Source of the DNA: Candidatus Gastranaerophilales bacterium
GTDB lineage: Bacteria; Cyanobacteriota; Vampirovibrionia; Gastranaerophilales; Gastranaerophilaceae
DNA: 64,000 nt
Reading direction: 5' to 3'
Assembly (NCBI GenBank): GCA_910587375.1
Contig: CAJULR010000036.1
Span: 130,553 to 194,552, forward strand
Part shown: positions 44,478-52,578 of the stretch, piece after piece
Layout: each line of letters opens with the position of its first letter
Position numbering within the stretch: the stretch's first letter is position 1
Position numbers and translations under genes: made by a program
Notes under the pieces: model-generated
What the model saw: only the letters and a program-made list of their open reading frames with translations
What the model was told of the DNA's origin: nothing
The model's database searches: none

Positions 44478-46094
44478 GTGCAAATTTTTTCTATAAATTC
44501 AAATAATTTTAAACCTAAAAGTGTTTATACTAAAAACGCTCAAAAACCCGGAAGGGTTTTAAACAAATATTCTTATGCAAACAAGGAAACGGGTTTTACC
44601 CCTTCCATCAATTTTTCCGGTGGAGTAAATTTTAACGGCATAAGGGGTTATTTTCCAAATATTTCGCCTGTTTCTTTTCAAGGAACGGCAGAAAGCCTGA
44701 AAAAGCTTGATATTTATTCTGCAGACGGGAAAAGAAAGTCTGTTGAAAAGGCGGAAGATGGTTCATATTTGGTGGATTTTGAAACAGAAACCAGGATTTA
44801 TTACGGAAAAGACGCCAAAAATTTTCTAAATTCAACAACTGTTTTTGAAGATGATACGCAAATAATTTCTCCGCATGGCGCAGGGCTAAAAATTGAAACA
44901 GACGGAAGAGAAATTTCTGTTGATTCAGACGGGGTTGTGCATTTAAGGAATGGCAAAAACGCAAAAATAACTGTCTTAGGTGGAAACCCGCTTGTTATAA
45001 CCTCAAAAAAGGCACCCGATTGGTATGAAAGATATACAAATAACCCTAAAGATGAAAGCATTGGGGCAAAACAGAGGGAGTTGAGCAATATTTATGCGCA
45101 TTTTTATGGCGGGCATATTCGGGTGGTGGATTTAGGCGATGAAATTAAAGATAAACTTATAACTTCAGGGCAGGCAAAAGATTCCGGGGATGGGTTTATT
45201 GAGATGAAGAAGTATTATCTTCCTGATTTTACCGAACATCTTTTAGGGGATGTGTTGAGCGAAGATGAAATGAAGGTGTTTAAGCATTATTATGAAAGGG
45301 CGTGGAAATTAAAAATTTCGACAAAGGAAGCAAGAAGGGTTTCGGCCAAAGGGCTTGATTCTAAATTAAGAGAAAAGCTTAAAGAAAATAAGGTGATTTT
45401 TGATTTAAATGAAACTGAAAAGGACAGGGTGTTTTGGGGCAGAACATATGGAAGCAAAGCAGAACTTGAAAAGGCTTTGAAAGATTTAGGCTTTAGTAAA
45501 AAAGAAATTGAAAACACGGTTAATTTTTGGAAACAGACAAATAAACTCGGGTTTGATTATTCAGGCTTAAAATATCTTGGGGACGATGTTGCTGTATATA
45601 GCCTTAAAGACAGGATAAACAACAGAACAGGCGGCCCGCAATATTGGTATTCATTCTCTGTTGTGGTTCCAAGCGCAGAAGACGGGTGTTCTTCTCCGTA
45701 TATCGGTGTTTCTGAAATGCACACGGATAAAGAGTATAAAGAGGCAGTTCCCTTTAGACAGATATGGGGTGCTGAGGTTTTGCACTCGCATTTTATAAGC
45801 CCAAGAAAATATCAGCGGGAGCTTTATTTGGTGACAGAAGGCGAAGGCGCGCTTACTGTCATTGAAGATGGCGAACCGAAAACTATTGTATTAAAAACAG
45901 GCGAAGGCATTGTGCTTGAGCCTGGGGTTGTACATTGTGTGAGTGCTGCTAAGGGAAATTATAAGCAGCTTGTTTGTCAGGTTCCTGCAATTAACCATTA
46001 CAGTAACCCGATAAAAATTGAATATGATTTCCCGGAAGGCTATGACGCAGACACGACAAGCCAAATGGCAGTCCGTGAACTTGAGTCCATATAA
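44478..46094 (+). CDS. leader-bearing protein with C-terminal cupin domain (paralogue 2)
   Basis: The 538-residue protein is collinear with the upstream gene. The leader MQIFSINSNNFKPKS is followed by NFSG at 45-48, NFNG at 51-54, the shared phrase GYFPNISP, and SFQG at 66-69. The strand-rich and helical parts match in order. The C-terminal cupin keeps HSH, the Glu in ELYLVTEGEGALTVI and the His in PGVVHCVSA. I chose the GTG at 44478 because it gives the same N-terminus as paralogue 1 and has GAGG 7 bases upstream. The frame is open from 44430, but that reading adds a hydrophobic stretch not found in the paralogue. Confidence 0.7.
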   Translation: MQIFSINSNNFKPKSVYTKNAQKPGRVLNKYSYANKETGFTPSINFSGGVNFNGIRGYFPNISPVSFQGTAESLKKLDIYSADGKRKSVEKAEDGSYLVDFETETRIYYGKDAKNFLNSTTVFEDDTQIISPHGAGLKIETDGREISVDSDGVVHLRNGKNAKITVLGGNPLVITSKKAPDWYERYTNNPKDESIGAKQRELSNIYAHFYGGHIRVVDLGDEIKDKLITSGQAKDSGDGFIEMKKYYLPDFTEHLLGDVLSEDEMKVFKHYYERAWKLKISTKEARRVSAKGLDSKLREKLKENKVIFDLNETEKDRVFWGRTYGSKAELEKALKDLGFSKKEIENTVNFWKQTNKLGFDYSGLKYLGDDVAVYSLKDRINNRTGGPQYWYSFSVVVPSAEDGCSSPYIGVSEMHTDKEYKEAVPFRQIWGAEVLHSHFISPRKYQRELYLVTEGEGALTVIEDGEPKTIVLKTGEGIVLEPGVVHCVSAAKGNYKQLVCQVPAINHYSNPIKIEYDFPEGYDADTTSQMAVRELESI

Positions 46095-46099
46095 ACTTT

Positions 46100-46648
46100 T
46101 TATTTTATAAGTGCTTGGATTTCTTTAAAATGTGGATTTTTGGCGGTTTTTAGCCATTCAAAAAGCACAATTTCAAGACAGGTAATTTTTGCGCCCAAAT
46201 CGCTTAATAAATCCATCGCACATTCGAACTCTACCTTGTTTCTGCTTGCGCATAAATCTTTTAAGACAAAAACTTCATATCCTTCTTCAAGAAGTTTCAC
46301 TGCCGTTTGATAAACACAGATGTGTGCTTCAATTCCGCAGATTATTACCTGTTTTTTGCCCAAAGACCTGATTTTTTCAGTGTACCCGGGTTCCATCAAA
46401 GCACAAAAATCGGTTTTTTCTGTCGGAACACAAGTGTTTGGAAGTTCTCTTTTAATTTCTTCAATTGTTTGCCCGAGGCCTTTTGGGTATTGTTCTGTCA
46501 CAAGTGTGTTTACGCCCAAAATATTTGCAGCGCGCACAAGTTTTGGCGCTTTAATTAACATCTGTTCTTTTATGCCGTGGTTTAGGGCGGCCATAAGTTT
46601 TTCCTGAATATCAACAATTAAAACTAAACTATCCATTGTTTTTAACAT
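46100..46648 (-). CDS. isochorismatase-family cysteine hydrolase
   Basis: The 182-residue protein belongs to the cysteine hydrolase family of isochorismatase, nicotinamidase and related enzymes. The catalytic triad is visible as Asp13 in LIVDIQEKL, Lys in TEKTDFCAL near residue 78, and Cys in GIEAHICVYQTA near 111. The nicotinamidase zinc site (Asp-x-His..His) is not evident, so a general ycaC-like or isochorismatase-like hydrolase is more likely. AAGGAAAT precedes the ATG. It converges with the second cupin gene. Confidence 0.82.
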   Translation of the reverse strand: MLKTMDSLVLIVDIQEKLMAALNHGIKEQMLIKAPKLVRAANILGVNTLVTEQYPKGLGQTIEEIKRELPNTCVPTEKTDFCALMEPGYTEKIRSLGKKQVIICGIEAHICVYQTAVKLLEEGYEVFVLKDLCASRNKVEFECAMDLLSDLGAKITCLEIVLFEWLKTAKNPHFKEIQALIK

Positions 46649-46720
46649 AAAAATTTCCTTATTTGTCTGTTAATGCTTGATTTTTATTATAAAGCAAAAA
46701 TTAATGGTATAATAAATTTT

Positions 46721-47362
46721 ATGAAAAAAATTATTTTATTATTTGTTTTAACGCTTTTTATGGCGCTTCCTTCTTTTTCAGAAGAAGTTTCCGATAAAGA
46801 TACATCAAACAAGGTTGTGGTTGAAAGTTTATGCGACTTTTCCTTTGAAGATGAAGCACATACTGTTACTTTAAAGGTTTTAAAAGAAAATGCCTTTGAA
46901 AATGGCATTGTTTTTGAAAAAGAGAGTGTTTTAACGGCAAAGGTGACAAAGGTTGTTGACCCGAAAAGGGGCAAAAGAAACGGATATTTAATTGTTGAGC
47001 CCCTAAATTACACCATCCCTTCTTTGGGCGAAACAAAGAGTGTAGGTGAAAAAGCCTGGAGGGCAAAGGTTTTAGGGTATAAACCGTTTGATGTGAAAAA
47101 ATCTGCTGTTGGCGCGGGGCTTGCCGTTGCTGGGCATTTTGTGAAAGGAATTGGCCAGTTTTATTATTTTGGCAAGGGTGTAATAAAACCTGAAGAGGGC
47201 GAAAACCGTTTGGTTTCAGGGGTAAAAAACGTTTATGAAAATTCTCCTTTGGCATACATTGAAGAGGGGGAAGAGGCAAAAGTTCAAACGGGCGATTTAC
47301 TTCTTTTGAAGTTTTATTATGAAGATGTACCGAAATGGAAATTTTGGAAAAGAAACCAATAA
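46721..47362 (+). CDS. secreted protein resembling the one at 920-1609
   Basis: The 213-residue protein has a signal peptide (residues 1-20, cleavage after SFS) and a strand-rich region containing GIVFEKESVLTAKVTKVVDP. A small hydrophobic stretch SAVGAGLAVAGHFVKGIG (about 127-145) follows, and the strand GDLLLLKFYYE comes near the end. The sequence of parts matches the protein at 920-1609, but identity is low. The start at 46721 is chosen because it places the basic KK pair right before the hydrophobic core. The longer frame to 46673 has no binding site. The function is unknown. Confidence 0.65.
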   Translation: MKKIILLFVLTLFMALPSFSEEVSDKDTSNKVVVESLCDFSFEDEAHTVTLKVLKENAFENGIVFEKESVLTAKVTKVVDPKRGKRNGYLIVEPLNYTIPSLGETKSVGEKAWRAKVLGYKPFDVKKSAVGAGLAVAGHFVKGIGQFYYFGKGVIKPEEGENRLVSGVKNVYENSPLAYIEEGEEAKVQTGDLLLLKFYYEDVPKWKFWKRNQ

Positions 47363-47417
47363 TCTTTTGGCTGTTATATTTGTGGCTTAAAAAGTTTCTT
47401 TGCGTTTTGTAAACTTT

Positions 47418-47446
47418 TTGCAATATTGCTTAAAAGTGTCTAATAT
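47418..47446 (+). promoter_or_regulatory. promoter of the GH13 enzyme gene
   Basis: TTGCAA at 47418-47423, a 17-base spacer and TAATAT at 47441-47446 lie 58 bases upstream of the start codon. The -35 box equals that of dnaB, and the spacing is ideal. Confidence 0.5.
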
Positions 47447-47503
47447 CAATATATTAGAGAATTTTTGTGTTGTTAATTAAATATTTTAGAGGGAAATTAC
47501 CGT

Positions 47504-50014
47504 ATGCGAATTGGTAACATTCAGCACGCATACCCAAGGCAGAGTTTTATCCAAAACCGCCAAAGGGCAGCTTCAGCGTCTTTAAATGCAGTAAATTCAG
47601 TTTTAGATTATCCTCAAATTGTGAATTTAAATGCTTTTTATAGTGAGAATATTATCCAAAGCACTGCCCAAAATATCTCATTCACAAGAAAGCTTGAAGA
47701 GCATAGAAGCTGGGGTGGCGTGATTGACCCAAAAACCAAGAACGTTTCCTTTAAAATTTTTACATTCCCGAATTCAAAAAGTGTTTCTGTGAAAATCTTT
47801 GATAGCAAAGCTGACGGGAGTGTTTCCAATAAATTTAAAACATACCCTTTAAAAAATATGGGAGAAGGAATTTTTCAAACGGAAAAAAGCCTCACCCCAA
47901 ATGAGGCAAAGGCGGGGGACAGATATTCTTTTGTGATTGAAAAGGCGGACGGCGAAACCGTTGAAGTTAAAGACCCTTACGCTATGCGTCAGGGAAACCA
48001 AAGAAGCGAAGATTTTTTGAATTATTCAATCCTTTATGACCATTCTGCATATGAGTGGAAAAATAATGAATTTTGGGCAAAAAGCACAGAAAGGATTGTA
48101 AAAAACCCTGAAAACACTGGAAATGAAGGCAATAAAGGCCAAAAAGGCATTAAAGAAGCAAGTATTTACGAACTTCATATTGACACTTTTACAAAAGAGG
48201 GGACGTATGAAGCTGCAAAAGAAAAGCTTAAGGGTATAAAGACTGCGGGTTTTAACACAATTGAGATAATGCCGAATGAAAATACATTTGATTTTAATTG
48301 GGGCTATGACGGGGTGGATAAATTTGCGCCGCCTGAGCACAGAGGCGGGCCCGACAAACTTAAAGAGCTGATTGATTTTGCCCATGGCTTGGAATTAAAC
48401 GTTATTATGGACTATGTTCCAAACCACCTGGGCCCGGATGGTGCGCAGCTTAAAAAAACAGGGCCATATATAAAAGGCCCGAATGCCTTTGGGGAGGCTT
48501 TTAATTTTGAGGGCGAAGATTCAAAATATGTAAGGGATTATATTGTAAATGCGGGCCTAAACTGGATTGATAATTATAAGGTAGACGGGCTTCGCCTTGA
48601 TATGACAAAGTTTATGGAATCAGACTATACGATGAAAAAAATTGCTGCGGAAATAAACTACCATTTTCCTGACACTGTTCTTATTGCGGAAGATTCCAGA
48701 GAAAGGATAAATTCAAACGGCGAAGACTATTGGGTGGATTATAACGAACTCCATGATAAACGGGTTGTAAACCCGCTTTCAGAAAATGAACACTGCAAGG
48801 GGAAAAGCGAAGAAGAACATTCAAATTATGTTGATACGATTGATTTTGCCGTTCAAAATTCCGCTTCCGCCCCAAGGGGAATGTTGTCAAACTTGGGCTA
48901 TGACGCCGAATGGGATTTTTCATACCATCATAATTTAGATAGAGCCGTATATTCAGGTTCAAATATGGCAGAGCTTGTAAATGCGATTTATCATTCTCAA
49001 AGGGCTGTAAAATATACTACAAGCCACGATGAAACGGGAAATATGGACGGCACAAGGCCTGTTGTAAAGTATATGGTGCCAAAATTAAACCTGAATTCAA
49101 ATATTATACTCAATGAGGCAGATATTCAAAGGGCAAAAGATTTTTCAGAATTAAAAAGGGTTCCTCTAAGCAAAGCAAGAAGGATTGTTCTTTGCCAAAA
49201 AGCGCAAAATGTGGGCGAAAGCCTCTCCATTCTTCTTTCTGAAGGAAAGCTTGAAAAGTATAGACATCAAACCTATGATACATTCTATAATGATATTTTA
49301 AAGGATTTGGGCGTTAAAAAAGGTGCGCATATAACATATAGAAGGGTTTTATCAGCCTTTAAGCAAAGCGCGGCGCAGGTTCGGATGGCGCAGGCCCTAA
49401 CTTGTGCAATCCCCGGGCCCAAGATGGTGTTTCAGGGGGATGAAACCCTTGATTTAACGCCATTTCGATTTTTTAGGCAGTTTGAAAGTGTACAAAATGA
49501 ACCATATTTAAAAACTGAAAAAGGATATGAACCAGGGCGTGCGGCATTTAGCGCTTCAACAATGGGAAATATTCAATATGCCCCATTTGCCAAAGATTTG
49601 ATGGCAAAACATATGAGGCTTACAAGGGATTTAAACAAATTAAACAGTGAAAACCCTGCACTTACAAAGGGCTGGCTTGTTTTAAATGAAGACGGGGCAA
49701 GGGACGCGGTAATCCATGACGGGGCAATTGGCCTTCACACAAGAGATGAAGAATCAGGAAATGAATTTTTTATTGTTTCAAACTTTAAAAACGAAAGCTA
49801 CCCAACAGCCCTAAATAACGCCTATAACATAAATTTTCCTGAAGGAAAGTGGGTTGAGATTTTGAATACAGACGATGTGAAATATGGCGGAAACGGCAAA
49901 TATTCAAACAAGGGCAATGTGATTGAAGGTTTTGGAATTTTCGGTGCGGAAGATGAAAAGGTGCCAATAAAGCTTAAAGAACACTCCACAGTATATTTTA
50001 AAAGAGTGGGGTAG
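47504..50014 (+). CDS. GH13 alpha-glucan enzyme (branching enzyme or trehalohydrolase type)
   Basis: The 836-residue protein has an Asn-rich N-terminal extension of about 65 residues (NISFTR at 57-62) and no signal peptide. A CBM48-like beta domain follows (about 70-165). The GH13 barrel begins at IYELHIDTFTKEGTY near 221. The catalytic set is complete: nucleophile Asp366 in DGLRLD, acid/base Glu396 in LIAED, and Asp509 in TSHDE. NWGYDGVDKFAPPEHRGGPD and DYVPNHLGPDG resemble malto-oligosyltrehalose trehalohydrolase and GlgB. Long inserts at 520-610 are unusual. No glycogen or trehalose genes are adjacent. The precise bond acted on is uncertain. Confidence 0.82.
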   Translation: MRIGNIQHAYPRQSFIQNRQRAASASLNAVNSVLDYPQIVNLNAFYSENIIQSTAQNISFTRKLEEHRSWGGVIDPKTKNVSFKIFTFPNSKSVSVKIFDSKADGSVSNKFKTYPLKNMGEGIFQTEKSLTPNEAKAGDRYSFVIEKADGETVEVKDPYAMRQGNQRSEDFLNYSILYDHSAYEWKNNEFWAKSTERIVKNPENTGNEGNKGQKGIKEASIYELHIDTFTKEGTYEAAKEKLKGIKTAGFNTIEIMPNENTFDFNWGYDGVDKFAPPEHRGGPDKLKELIDFAHGLELNVIMDYVPNHLGPDGAQLKKTGPYIKGPNAFGEAFNFEGEDSKYVRDYIVNAGLNWIDNYKVDGLRLDMTKFMESDYTMKKIAAEINYHFPDTVLIAEDSRERINSNGEDYWVDYNELHDKRVVNPLSENEHCKGKSEEEHSNYVDTIDFAVQNSASAPRGMLSNLGYDAEWDFSYHHNLDRAVYSGSNMAELVNAIYHSQRAVKYTTSHDETGNMDGTRPVVKYMVPKLNLNSNIILNEADIQRAKDFSELKRVPLSKARRIVLCQKAQNVGESLSILLSEGKLEKYRHQTYDTFYNDILKDLGVKKGAHITYRRVLSAFKQSAAQVRMAQALTCAIPGPKMVFQGDETLDLTPFRFFRQFESVQNEPYLKTEKGYEPGRAAFSASTMGNIQYAPFAKDLMAKHMRLTRDLNKLNSENPALTKGWLVLNEDGARDAVIHDGAIGLHTRDEESGNEFFIVSNFKNESYPTALNNAYNINFPEGKWVEILNTDDVKYGGNGKYSNKGNVIEGFGIFGAEDEKVPIKLKEHSTVYFKRVG

Positions 50015-50080
50015 GCTTGTTTTCTCAAATTGGCCCTGTTTTGAATTTATGTTAATATAAAACAAAAACAGGTTATAAAA

Positions 50081-50500
50081 ATGGATAACATTAATACTGA
50101 ATATTTGCAAAGGTGTGTAGAAACCCTTGAAAAGTCTTATTTAATGATAAAAACAACCGAAGAGGGAACTGTTGATTATGAAATGTACAGAAACTCTCTT
50201 GTTAAAGGGTTTGAAATGACGCTGGAGCAGAGCGGAAAACTTTTAAAAAAGAAGCTTGAACCTTATTTTTCAAGCAAAAAGGCTGTGGATACATTATTTT
50301 TTAAAGATTTATTCAGACACGCTTTTAAGCATTCTTTAATTAATGAAGACGAAGCAGAAAGATGGATGAAATATCGGGATAACAGAAATAACACTGCCCA
50401 CAATTACGGCAGGGCTTTTGCCGAAGAAACACTCTCTTTTATTGAAGATTTTATTAAAGACGTAAAAAATTTAAAAGAAATCATAGAAAAGAATGGATAA
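50081..50500 (+). CDS. hepT: HEPN-domain toxin HepT
   Basis: HepT is a HEPN ribonuclease toxin that its partner MntA silences by adding AMP groups. The 139-residue all-helical protein has the defining RX4HXY motif at Arg102, His107 and Tyr109 (RNNTAHNY). Tyr109 fits the tyrosine that MntA modifies in studied systems. The last 8 bases overlap the mntA-like gene, a typical toxin-antitoxin arrangement. HI0074-type proteins are the same family and were once described as substrate-binding partners of the nucleotidyltransferase. Confidence 0.85.
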   Translation: MDNINTEYLQRCVETLEKSYLMIKTTEEGTVDYEMYRNSLVKGFEMTLEQSGKLLKKKLEPYFSSKKAVDTLFFKDLFRHAFKHSLINEDEAERWMKYRDNRNNTAHNYGRAFAEETLSFIEDFIKDVKNLKEIIEKNG

Positions 50501-50801
50501 ACTTTTTATTAAAGAAAAATATTTGAAGATTTTACTTTCAATTTTTGAAGAATATTGTCCTAAAGCGGAAATTTGGGCATATGGAAGCAGGGTGGACAAC
50601 AGTGCCCATGAAGGGAGTGACCTTGACCTTGCAATAAAAAGTTTTAATGACGATACGAAAAATGTTGATGATTTAAATAAACTTCTTAAAGAAAGCAGCA
50701 TTCCGTTTTTGGTTGATATTTTTGAGTTTGATAAAATGCCTGCAAGTTTTCAAAAAGAGATTGAAAAGAACTATGTTGTGATTTTTTCTTCGCTTTGTTA
50801 A
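50493..50801 (+). CDS. mntA: MNT-domain nucleotidyltransferase antitoxin MntA
   Basis: This 102-residue minimal nucleotidyltransferase has the exact GSX10DXD motif at Gly31-Ser32 and Asp43, Asp45, and a third acidic residue in VDIFEFD near 75. In the known type VII system the enzyme transfers AMP from ATP to HepT and so neutralises it. The gene overlaps hepT and has no promoter of its own in view. Together they form a complete, apparently intact pair. Confidence 0.87.
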   Translation: MDKLFIKEKYLKILLSIFEEYCPKAEIWAYGSRVDNSAHEGSDLDLAIKSFNDDTKNVDDLNKLLKESSIPFLVDIFEFDKMPASFQKEIEKNYVVIFSSLC

Positions 50802-50865
50802 ATCTTTAAAATTTGGTACAAAGTGGTTATGGTTTAAAAATTTTGTTTAATTTAACATATAAAAT

Positions 50866-52218
50866 ATGTTTCAAAAAGAGCATAATTTAACCGAAGGCAG
50901 CATTTTTAAAAACCTGATACTATTTGCACTTCCTTTTGTGTTTGCAAATTTTCTTCAGGCGCTTTATGGTGCGTGCGATTTAATAATAGTCGGACATTTT
51001 ACGGGCGAAAGTGCCTCTATATCTTCTGTTGCAATTGGCGCACAGATTATGTTTATGGTCATGTCTTTTATAATCGGTCTTACAACGGGAACAACCGTTT
51101 TAATCGGCCATTTTTACGGCGCAAACAGGCATGAAGAAATTCAAAAAACTGTAGGGACTGTGTTTATTTTCTTTATGTCGCTTTCCGTTATTGTTTTTCT
51201 TTTGATGTATTTTTTGGCGCCAAATATGGTGGATATTATGAAAACGCCAAAAGAGGCTTATAAAGGCGCTCTTGATTATATTGCAATTTGTTCTTTCGGG
51301 GTTGTTTTTGTCTTTTTATTTAACGCATTTTCTTCAATTTTAAGAGGGGTTGGAAATTCCCACACGCCAATGATGTTCATATCTTTGGGGTGTTTTATAA
51401 ATATTATTCTTGACCTGTTTTTTATAGGCTGGCTTAATCTTGGTGTGAAAGGGGCTGCCGTTGCAACAGTTATAGCACAAGGGCTTTCGGCGCTTTCACT
51501 TTGTTTGTATGTAAGGTTGAACAAATTTTCCTTTGAATTTAGGTTTAGAGGGGTAAAATTTTATTTCAGCAAAATTAAAGACATAATAAAACTCGGGCTT
51601 CCGCTGTCTTTTCAGGACGCTATGGTTCAGATGTCTTTTATAATTCTTCTTTCCCTTGCAAATTCCATTGGGGTGGACGCTTCTGCAGGCTATGGCAGCG
51701 CAAACAGACTGAACGGCTTTACAATGCTCCCTGCGTTTTCTTTTGCAATGGCGCTCACCCCGATTGTGGCGCAAAATATGGGGGCAAAAAAGAGGCTTCG
51801 TGCAAAATATACACTTTACACCGCAATTGGCTGCACGGTTGTGTTTGGGCTTGTTTGTTTAATTTGGCAGCAGATAAACCCGGAGTCTGCAATAAGGATT
51901 TTTACATCTGATAAAAACGTTATAGCGCAAGGTGCAAGCTATTTAAAATCTTTCAGTTTTGATTTAATAATTGTGCCGTTTGTATTTTGCCTGAATGCAT
52001 TTTTTAACGGCTGCGGTCATACGGCGTTTTCTATGGCAAATAATCTTGTTGCAACGCTTTTGGTCAGAGTTCCTTTGGCCTTTATAATAACGGGGATTTT
52101 TGGCAAAACTCTTTTTAATCTTGGGATTGCAGCACCAATAGCTTCAATTTGTTCGGTTATTATTGCATTTATTTATCTAAAATCCGGGTATTGGAAAAAG
52201 GGCAGTGCATTTAGCTGA
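50866..52218 (+). CDS. MATE-family multidrug/sodium antiporter
   Basis: The 450-residue membrane protein has about twelve helices in two six-helix halves, as in MATE exporters. Family signs include LPFVFANFLQALYGACDLIIVGHF, the SSILRGVGNSHTPM segment, and the second-half equivalents LPLSFQDAMVQMSF and FNGCGHTAFSMANN. Such transporters export cationic compounds using sodium or proton gradients. The substrate is unknown. TATAAA lies just before the ATG. The gene converges with a small minus-strand gene, 22 bases away. Confidence 0.9.
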   Translation: MFQKEHNLTEGSIFKNLILFALPFVFANFLQALYGACDLIIVGHFTGESASISSVAIGAQIMFMVMSFIIGLTTGTTVLIGHFYGANRHEEIQKTVGTVFIFFMSLSVIVFLLMYFLAPNMVDIMKTPKEAYKGALDYIAICSFGVVFVFLFNAFSSILRGVGNSHTPMMFISLGCFINIILDLFFIGWLNLGVKGAAVATVIAQGLSALSLCLYVRLNKFSFEFRFRGVKFYFSKIKDIIKLGLPLSFQDAMVQMSFIILLSLANSIGVDASAGYGSANRLNGFTMLPAFSFAMALTPIVAQNMGAKKRLRAKYTLYTAIGCTVVFGLVCLIWQQINPESAIRIFTSDKNVIAQGASYLKSFSFDLIIVPFVFCLNAFFNGCGHTAFSMANNLVATLLVRVPLAFIITGIFGKTLFNLGIAAPIASICSVIIAFIYLKSGYWKKGSAFS

Positions 52219-52240
52219 TAGCACTATTATTTAGCTGTAA

Positions 52241-52564
52241 TTAACGGTTTTTATATGTTAAAATTTCATTTATTTTTGTTCTGATATCAAGAGCCATTTT
52301 TGTTTGAAGAAGTTTAATTTGGTCTAATGCAAGCTTCATAACAGGGGTTGGGTCGTCCGTGTTTATGTTTGTGCCGTTTAGAGTGACTTTTACAGCCTCA
52401 ATTTTGGCTTCTGCCATATCAATTATGTTTAAAACTTCGTTTATCTCATTATCATTGAATTTTAGCTGGGAGAGCTTTTTTATCATTTGATTTTTAATTT
52501 TCTCCCTGTTTTGCATTATTTTTTGGGTGTTGTCTTTTTCGTTTGAAAAATCATCAAAATCCAT
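52241..52564 (-). CDS. small helical protein downstream of the radical SAM gene
   Basis: The 107-residue protein has a charged N-terminus and three predicted helices, including DNEINEVLNIIDMAEAKIEAV and PTPVMKLALDQIKLLQTKMALD. It has no signal peptide, membrane helix or Cys. AAGGAT precedes the ATG. It starts 14 bases after the B12-type radical SAM gene ends and is probably co-transcribed, so it could be its partner. I do not recognise the family. Confidence 0.6.
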   Translation of the reverse strand: MDFDDFSNEKDNTQKIMQNREKIKNQMIKKLSQLKFNDNEINEVLNIIDMAEAKIEAVKVTLNGTNINTDDPTPVMKLALDQIKLLQTKMALDIRTKINEILTYKNR

Positions 52565-52578
52565 TTTTAAATCCTTTT

